Shown here: positions 1-5,303 of the stretch, piece after piece
Position numbering within the stretch: the stretch's first letter is position 1
Layout of the letters: the number at the start of each line of letters is the position of its first letter
Origin: an uncultured Chloroflexota bacterium
GTDB lineage: Bacteria; Chloroflexota; Anaerolineae; Caldilineales; Caldilineaceae
Length of the DNA: 5,303 bases
Direction of reading: 5' to 3'
Assembly: GCA_903879975.1 (NCBI GenBank)
Contig: CAIRNL010000823.1
Coordinates: 1 to 5,303 of the forward strand
Program-made: the position numbers and the translations under genes
The notes under the pieces: model-generated
Database searches by the model: none
The model's input: the letters and a program-made list of their open reading frames with translations, nothing else
What the model was told of the DNA's origin: nothing

Positions 1-18
1 AATATCTACCCTGGACAT
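1..18 (-). CDS. 5' end of an unidentified gene leaving the window (first six codons)
   Basis: Reading leftward, an ATG at 18-16 opens a frame giving Met-Ser-Arg-Val-Asp-Ile before the window ends. Six residues are too few to name a product. The start is supported by context: an AAGGA Shine-Dalgarno match lies 9 nt upstream (32-28), and a promoter with both hexamers at consensus lies about 120 nt upstream of the start codon. The only nearby alternative ATG, at 43-41, meets a stop after one further codon. The gene lies downstream of murA on the same strand but has its own promoter between them, so it need not depend on murA transcription. An RNA gene further left is possible but less likely given the start signals. 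Confidence 0.6.
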
Positions 19-27
19 GAAGATGAA

Positions 28-32
28 TCCTT
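28..32 (-). promoter_or_regulatory. Ribosome binding site of the left-edge gene
   Basis: On the minus strand the sequence is AAGGA followed by a 9-nt spacer and ATG at 18-16. The core match and spacing are typical of a Shine-Dalgarno site, and this is what decides the start of the partial gene. Confidence 0.6.
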
Positions 33-46
33 TTCAAATCATGGAG

Positions 47-92
47 TGTGGTGCGTCTACCGCCACAGGTTCGTGGACGGGTAAACGCCACG
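47..92 (-). promoter_or_regulatory. Leader with two tandem 21-nt hairpins
   Basis: Two potential hairpins, each exactly 21 nt long, lie 4 nt apart in the putative 5' leader of the left-edge gene. In transcript order the first is at 92-72: CGTGG pairs with CCACG, an inner CG pairs with CG, the loop is 6 nt and there is a 1-nt bulge. The second is at 67-47: TGTGG pairs with CCACA, again with an inner CG/CG, a 5-nt loop and a 2-nt bulge. The outermost pair differs (C-G versus U-A) while pairing is kept. The hairpins sit between the inferred transcription start (about 139) and the ribosome binding site (32-28). The pairing is visible in the sequence. A regulatory or protein-binding role is inference, and I recognise no known riboswitch or T-box motif. 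No T-run follows either hairpin, so this is not an intrinsic terminator. Confidence 0.4.
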
Positions 93-145
93 CGCGGCAG
101 CAGGACAGCTTGGCGCAGTGAAATTCAGTTGCCTCGGATAAATGA

Positions 146-175
146 ATTATAGGGGGAAGCGCGAAGCGTTGTCAA
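146..175 (-). promoter_or_regulatory. Consensus sigma-70-type promoter, leftward
   Basis: On the minus strand TTGACA (175-170) is followed by an 18-nt spacer and TATAAT (151-146). Both hexamers match the housekeeping sigma consensus at all six positions, and the spacer is 1 nt longer than the optimum. Transcription would begin near position 139 and run off the left edge. The promoter lies 98 nt beyond the murA stop codon, in non-coding sequence. The pentamer CGCTT occurs three times on the minus strand around and within it (180-176, 168-164, 161-157), which could be operator half-sites or chance. It would be expected to be strong unless repressed. Confidence 0.75.
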
Positions 176-272
176 AAGCGTGTGCGAAGGAGAGGACGGC
201 CGCCCGGCACGATCTGGTCAGACGCACGGAACGCCCTTCCATCGGCAATGAAGACGGCGGGTCCCGCTCGAC
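176..272. other. Gap between murA stop and the leftward promoter
   Basis: This stretch of about 97 nt follows the murA stop codon. It contains a short G+C-rich dyad (GCGG/CCGC around 257-267) but no following T-run on the minus strand, so I see no intrinsic terminator for murA. No small reading frame with a plausible ribosome binding site was found. Read-through from murA into the left-edge gene is therefore possible in addition to its own promoter. Confidence 0.4.
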
Positions 273-1583
273 CTATGGCAGGCGTTCGATGTTCGCTCCC
301 AGCGCCCGCAATTTGACTTCGATATCTTGGTAGCCGCGATCGATTTGCTGTACGTTGCCGATGGTCGTGACGCCTTCGGCAGCTAGGGCGGCAAGCAGCA
401 GGGCCATGCCGGCGCGGATGTCGGGGCTGGTGACTGGTTGCCCAGTCAGCCGACTCGGTCCGACGACCACCGCACGGTGCGGATCGCATAGGATAATCTG
501 TGCACCCATCGCAATCAGCTTGTCAACAAAGAAGAGGCGGCTCTCATACATCTTCTCGTGGATGATGACCGTTCCTTGCGCCTGGGTGGCCGTCACTACG
601 GCAATACTCATGAGATCGGGCGGGAAGGCTGGCCAAGGCGCATCGTCGATCTTGGGGACAGCACCACCAAAATCTGGTCGCACACGGAGCTCTTGGACCG
701 CATCGATGACCAGCGTATACTGCTCCGCGCGCGGTGCATCGGGCTTCTCTTCCAGGTGCATGCGCACACCCAGCCGGTCGACGAAGACCATCTGCATCAT
801 GCGCAGATGGTCGGGCACGACACCGGCAATGCGCAGTTCGCCAGGCGTGATGGCGCCCAGGCCGATGTAGCTGCCAACCTCGACGAAATCAGGGCTGATG
901 TACATTTCGGCGCCACGGAGGTGATCGTTGCCGTGGACGGTGAGTACATTGCTGCCGATCCCCTCGATACGGCAGCCCATCCTGACAAGCAGGTGACACA
1001 GGTCTTGAACGTGGGGCTCGCTGGCAGCGTTGCGCAGGACGGTCTTGCCCTGCGCAAGGGCTGCAGCCATGATGCCATTTTCCGTGGCGGTCACCGACGC
1101 TTCGTCCAGCAGGATATCACAGCCGCCTAGTCGTCCGTTGGCGCGCAGCTCGAATTTGCCGTTGTGCAGCAGGGAGCCGCCCAGCGCGGTCAATACCTGC
1201 AGGTGCGTGTCGATGCGCCGCCGGCCAATGTCATCGCCGCCTGCCGACGTATTGACCTGGAATTGGCCATGGCGCGCCAGGAGCGGCCCCATGAGGGTCA
1301 ACGAGCCGCGAATCTGGCCGAATAGCTCCGGATCGGGAGCAGCAGTGCGCAGACCGCGCGCACAGAGCGTCACGGTGCTGCCAAATTCTGCAATCTCGAC
1401 CCCCATGCCGTTGAGAATGCGCAGGAGGGTGTGCACGTCGCCAATGCGCGGCAGATTGTGAAGGGTGACCGGTTCGTCGGTCAGTAAGCAGGCCGCCAGC
1501 ATGGGCAACGCCGCATTTTTGTTCCCAATCGGACGAATTGTGCCGCGTAACGGTCGGCCACCCTCGATGACAAATGAAGCCAT
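273..1583 (-). CDS. murA: UDP-N-acetylglucosamine 1-carboxyvinyltransferase (MurA family), Asp-type active site
   Basis: MurA transfers enolpyruvate from phosphoenolpyruvate to UDP-GlcNAc in the cytoplasm, the first committed step of peptidoglycan synthesis. The 436-aa product (E. coli MurA has 419) spans the whole EPSP-synthase-like fold. By alignment from memory with E. coli MurA, key residues are present: Lys22-Asn23, Arg92 (R91), Arg122 and Asp125 of the catalytic loop (R120, D123), Asp323 in PAFPPD (D305), Arg349 (R331), Arg390 (R371) and Arg416 in IDRGY (R397). The catalytic Cys115 position is Asp117, in GGDDIG. The extra length lies mostly at about residues 278-313, before PAFPPD. The UDP-contacting KVSV motif reads EASV (161-164). 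The ATG at 1583 is chosen because it places Lys22 at the family position and has an AGGA site 9 nt upstream. An in-frame ATG at 1652 would add 23 unconserved residues. A second-copy MurA or an enolpyruvyl transferase of specialised metabolism is the main alternative. Confidence 0.9.
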   Translation of the reverse strand: MASFVIEGGRPLRGTIRPIGNKNAALPMLAACLLTDEPVTLHNLPRIGDVHTLLRILNGMGVEIAEFGSTVTLCARGLRTAAPDPELFGQIRGSLTLMGPLLARHGQFQVNTSAGGDDIGRRRIDTHLQVLTALGGSLLHNGKFELRANGRLGGCDILLDEASVTATENGIMAAALAQGKTVLRNAASEPHVQDLCHLLVRMGCRIEGIGSNVLTVHGNDHLRGAEMYISPDFVEVGSYIGLGAITPGELRIAGVVPDHLRMMQMVFVDRLGVRMHLEEKPDAPRAEQYTLVIDAVQELRVRPDFGGAVPKIDDAPWPAFPPDLMSIAVVTATQAQGTVIIHEKMYESRLFFVDKLIAMGAQIILCDPHRAVVVGPSRLTGQPVTSPDIRAGMALLLAALAAEGVTTIGNVQQIDRGYQDIEVKLRALGANIERLP

Positions 1584-1592
1584 GGTAATGAT

Positions 1593-1596
1593 TCCT
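1593..1596 (-). promoter_or_regulatory. Ribosome binding site of murA
   Basis: On the minus strand AGGA (1596-1593) stands 9 nt before the ATG at 1583-1581. It supports that start over the upstream in-frame ATG at 1652. Confidence 0.6.
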
Positions 1597-1811
1597 GGTC
1601 TGTATGTGATGGAACGTTGTTCTCTCTCGCCAGAACGCACCGCTGCGCACAACTGTTCCGCTGTGAGCTCAATGATTGTAGCGAATCTGCGTTCAAGAAG
1701 CGAAGCTGCCTATCGGTGGGGAACATCGTGGAGCCGTTGCAAAGCGGCAGCCGGGGGCAAATTCAGCGGTCGATTTCTCCGAACACACGTTCCATTCTGT
1801 TACCCCCGGAA

Positions 1812-1841
1812 TTCGTTCATACGATTTTGTTGTGCTATACT
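1812..1841 (+). promoter_or_regulatory. Extended -10 promoter for the membrane protein-gyrB unit
   Basis: TATACT at 1836-1841 is preceded by TGC, giving an extended -10 element (TGnTATACT). The hexamer 18 nt upstream, TTCGTT (1812-1817), is a weak -35, as is common for extended -10 promoters. The start of transcription would be near 1848, leaving a short leader of about 40 nt before the ATG at 1891. It is the only good rightward promoter seen before gyrB. Confidence 0.55.
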
Positions 1842-1890
1842 TTCTCCGTTCGAGCACCGGTGTGTGACGGTTCGCAAATTTCGAGTGACG

Positions 1891-2883
1891 ATGCATTCAC
1901 ACGTTTCTCGGCACCTGGAAAGCGGGCGTAGATTGGGCGTTATTGATTGCCTGTCAGCAGGATTTCGTTTTTTGCGGTGGCGGCTTGAATTGATTCTGGT
2001 TCCGGTCGCATTGGATTTGCTGCTGTGGCTGGCTCCACAGTTTACGATTGCTCCAATGACATCGGAAGTAGCTGCTTGGTATCGCTCGCTGGGCACGACC
2101 GATGGCCTGCCCGGCGATGCAGTAGCGATGACACAACAGGTGGCCGATAGTATCGACTCGTTGGGGCAGAGCTTCAATCTACTTTCGGCACTGGTGAGTA
2201 CGACGCTGCTGCATGTGCCAAGTTTGCTGGTCGGTGGGTCGATGTCCTCGCCGCTCTCGCCGCTCTCGATGAGCACCCCTGCTGAGGCGGTCGCTTTTTG
2301 GATTGTCTTTAGCCTGCTGGGCCTGCTGCTTGGCGTGATCTATTTGGGCCTGCTGGCCCGACGACTGCCTATCGGCGGCATGTCAGGCATCTCCTTGCGA
2401 CTGTTTGCCGGCGCAGTGATCCGGCAATGGCTGCAGATGATTGCCTTTGTGCTCATCGTACTCCTACTGCTGGTTGCTGTCTATATCCCCGTGAGTATCG
2501 GGGTGGCGCTCCTTGCACTTCTTAGCCCAGGTGTGGCGTCTTTCCTGGCGTTGGCATCGGGCGCTATTACGCTGGTGCTCTTCTTCTACCTATACTTTGC
2601 TACGGCCGCTATTGTTATGGATGGTCTCTCGGCACCGGCTGCCATCAGCCGGAGTGTGAATCTTGTGCGAACAAATTTTCTGCCAACACTTGGATTCGTG
2701 GCCGTGAGTACGCTCATCACGCTGGGCATTGCGCTACTTCTGATGCAACTGGCCAACTTGGCGTTGTGGATCGTGACGCCCGCCATCGTCATCAGCGCCT
2801 ATATCGGCACTGGCCTGGCCATGGCCCTGCTTGTCTTCTATCGGACGCGCTACCTGGGCACCGAATCGAGCCTGGTCGCGTGA
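1891..2883 (+). CDS. Polytopic integral membrane protein of unknown function
   Basis: The 330-aa product begins with a basic cytoplasmic-looking segment (residues 1-31, many Arg and His) and then has about six or seven hydrophobic segments. The clear ones are at about 31-50, 130-155, 182-205, 207-243, 263-287 and 291-317; a further weaker one may lie near 93-113. After the fourth group comes VMDG (242-245) and then a conserved-looking RSVNLVRTNF stretch (254-263) between membrane helices. This pattern recalls uncharacterised bacterial multi-pass families such as those annotated as glycerophosphodiesterase-type membrane domains, but I cannot assign a family. No catalytic motif is evident. The start is uncertain: ATG 1891 lacks a good ribosome site; in-frame GTGs at 1864 and 1885, or TTG 1933 with GGAAAG 10 nt upstream, are alternatives. 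The gene ends 39 nt before gyrB on the same strand and is probably co-transcribed with it. Confidence 0.8.
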   Translation: MHSHVSRHLESGRRLGVIDCLSAGFRFLRWRLELILVPVALDLLLWLAPQFTIAPMTSEVAAWYRSLGTTDGLPGDAVAMTQQVADSIDSLGQSFNLLSALVSTTLLHVPSLLVGGSMSSPLSPLSMSTPAEAVAFWIVFSLLGLLLGVIYLGLLARRLPIGGMSGISLRLFAGAVIRQWLQMIAFVLIVLLLLVAVYIPVSIGVALLALLSPGVASFLALASGAITLVLFFYLYFATAAIVMDGLSAPAAISRSVNLVRTNFLPTLGFVAVSTLITLGIALLLMQLANLALWIVTPAIVISAYIGTGLAMALLVFYRTRYLGTESSLVA

Positions 2884-2912
2884 ACCTGGTGCCGCGCTTC
2901 GATTTCTGTTTT

Positions 2913-2917
2913 GGAGG
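2913..2917 (+). promoter_or_regulatory. Ribosome binding site deciding the gyrB start
   Basis: GGAGG lies 5 nt before the GTG at 2923. It overlaps the upstream in-frame TTG at 2911, which makes that TTG an unlikely start. The ATG at 2918 is in another frame. Confidence 0.7.
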
Positions 2918-2922
2918 ATGTT

Positions 2923-4871
<1,949 letters not shown>

Positions 4872-4872
<1 letters not shown>

Positions 4873-4905
4873 AACGGTCTCGCTGACGTTCAGATGCCTT
4901 TTATT
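4872..4905 (+). terminator. Weak candidate terminator after gyrB
   Basis: GAACG (4872-4876) can pair with CGTTC (4887-4891), extended by a TC/GA pair after a one-base bulge and leaving a 5-nt loop. A modest T-rich stretch (CCTTTTATT, 4897-4905) starts several bases after the stem. The stem is short and the T-run is displaced, so this is a poor match to an intrinsic terminator. Its position, in the 28-nt gap between convergent genes, is the main reason to list it. Confidence 0.22.
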
Positions 4906-5303
4906 CGGCAGGCACAAAGATTGCCTTGATCCCGCTGCGATCCTCAAAGGTGGCAAACCCCTTTTGCCATTCTGTCACCGGGAAGCTGTGTGTAATCAAC
5001 GGCTCCGTCTGTACTTTGCCGGTTCGCATGAGTTCTAGCGCACGCTGCCACGACGGCGGCGTGCTGGCATTGCTGCCGGTTGCGGTCAATTCTTTGTAGA
5101 CTAGTTGATCCAGATCCCACGCCACGGGCCGCCCAAAGAGCCCGATCTGTACATAGCGGCCATGGCGCCGGACGAGCGTGAGCAACTGCTGTGCAGCTGG
5201 CCCCGCGCCCGAGCACTCGTAGACCACGTCAGCGCCGAGACCCTCCTCAGTCATGCTACGCACGAGCGACGCTGCATCGCTGCGCTGTACGTTGAGGATG
5301 GCA
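4901..5303 (-). CDS. Zinc-type alcohol/polyol dehydrogenase, MDR family, C-terminal part
   Basis: The frame is open from the right edge to a TAA at 4903-4901 and gives 133 C-terminal residues; the N-terminal catalytic domain with the zinc ligands lies outside the window. The visible part is the end of the Rossmann-type NAD(P)-binding domain and the C-terminal return to the catalytic fold. It contains GADVVYECSG, GRYVQIGLFG, LTATGSNAST followed by SWQRALELM, and LITHSFPVTEWQKGF with a final GIKAIFVP. These match medium-chain dehydrogenases of the sorbitol (L-iditol) dehydrogenase and threonine dehydrogenase group. The substrate cannot be decided without the N-terminal half. The GTG at 5263 lies inside the conserved domain and is not the real start. 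The gene converges on gyrB with 28 nt between the stop codons. Confidence 0.88.
   Translation of the reverse strand, partial: AILNVQRSDAASLVRSMTEEGLGADVVYECSGAGPAAQQLLTLVRRHGRYVQIGLFGRPVAWDLDQLVYKELTATGSNASTPPSWQRALELMRTGKVQTEPLITHSFPVTEWQKGFATFEDRSGIKAIFVPAE

Larger units (their letters stand above)
1584..1890. other. Divergent intergenic region between murA and the membrane-protein gene
   Basis: About 307 nt separate the two divergent starts. Rightward, an extended -10 promoter is visible (separate entry). Leftward for murA, the best candidate I see is TACAAT at 1680-1675 on the minus strand, but the hexamer 17 nt upstream of it (TCGCTT) is a poor -35, so this is weak. A 16-nt hairpin at 1733-1748 has a 6-bp stem (GCCGTT with AGCGGC, one G-U pair) and a GCAA loop on the plus strand. 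No T-run follows it. Open frames crossing the region are extensions of neighbouring frames without start signals. I see no gene here. Confidence 0.6.

Noticed and set aside
257..267. G+C-rich dyad after murA as an intrinsic terminator
   Set aside because: The loop is too tight for the full stem and no T-run follows on the transcribed strand.
558..1130. Plus-strand open frame (190 codons) inside murA
   Set aside because: It lies fully within murA on the opposite strand; the murA frame carries all the conserved motifs.
1584..1652. N-terminal extension of murA to an ATG at 1652
   Set aside because: The added 23 residues match nothing in the family. The ATG at 1583 has a ribosome site and puts Lys22 at its standard position.
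2911..2922. TTG start for gyrB at 2911
   Set aside because: It overlaps the GGAGG sequence that serves as ribosome site for the GTG at 2923.
4895..4914. TGCC/GGCA inverted repeat at the dehydrogenase stop codon as a terminator
   Set aside because: The stem is only 4 bp with a loop of 8 or 12 nt, and no T-tract follows it in either direction.
5228..5263. GTG at 5263 as the start of a short dehydrogenase protein
   Set aside because: The frame stays open to the window edge, and the codons upstream continue the conserved nucleotide-binding domain, so the gene is cut by the window and not truncated.

Overview
The window is a compact bacterial chromosomal region of roughly 57-58% G+C by eye, carrying housekeeping genes. 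The best guess for the host is a Chloroflexota-like bacterium. This is an inference from the MurA sequence type, the insert-free Gram-positive-style GyrB (649 aa) and the non-ATG start of gyrB, and nothing here proves it. I see no CRISPR array, insertion sequence, phage gene, tRNA or rRNA.

Layout, left to right. (1) Positions 1-18, minus strand: the first six codons of a gene that runs off the left edge. It is supported by a Shine-Dalgarno site, a leader of about 120 nt with two look-alike 21-nt hairpins, and a sigma-70-type promoter with both hexamers at exact consensus (146-175, minus). (2) 273-1583, minus: a complete MurA-family enolpyruvyl transferase whose catalytic-loop cysteine is aspartate. 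(3) 1584-1890: a divergent intergenic region with an extended -10 promoter pointing right and a small hairpin with a GNRA-type loop. (4) 1891-2883, plus: a polytopic membrane protein of unknown function. (5) 2923-4872, plus: gyrB, 39 nt after the membrane gene and probably co-transcribed with it. (6) 4901-5303, minus: the C-terminal part of a zinc-type medium-chain dehydrogenase, convergent with gyrB and cut by the right edge.

The genes do not form one pathway. MurA makes the first committed peptidoglycan precursor and GyrB is the ATPase subunit of DNA gyrase. The dehydrogenase probably acts on a polyol, sugar alcohol or similar alcohol. No clearly new system is visible. The points most worth a second look are the Asp-type MurA, the consensus promoter with its paired leader hairpins, and the unknown membrane protein placed directly before gyrB.
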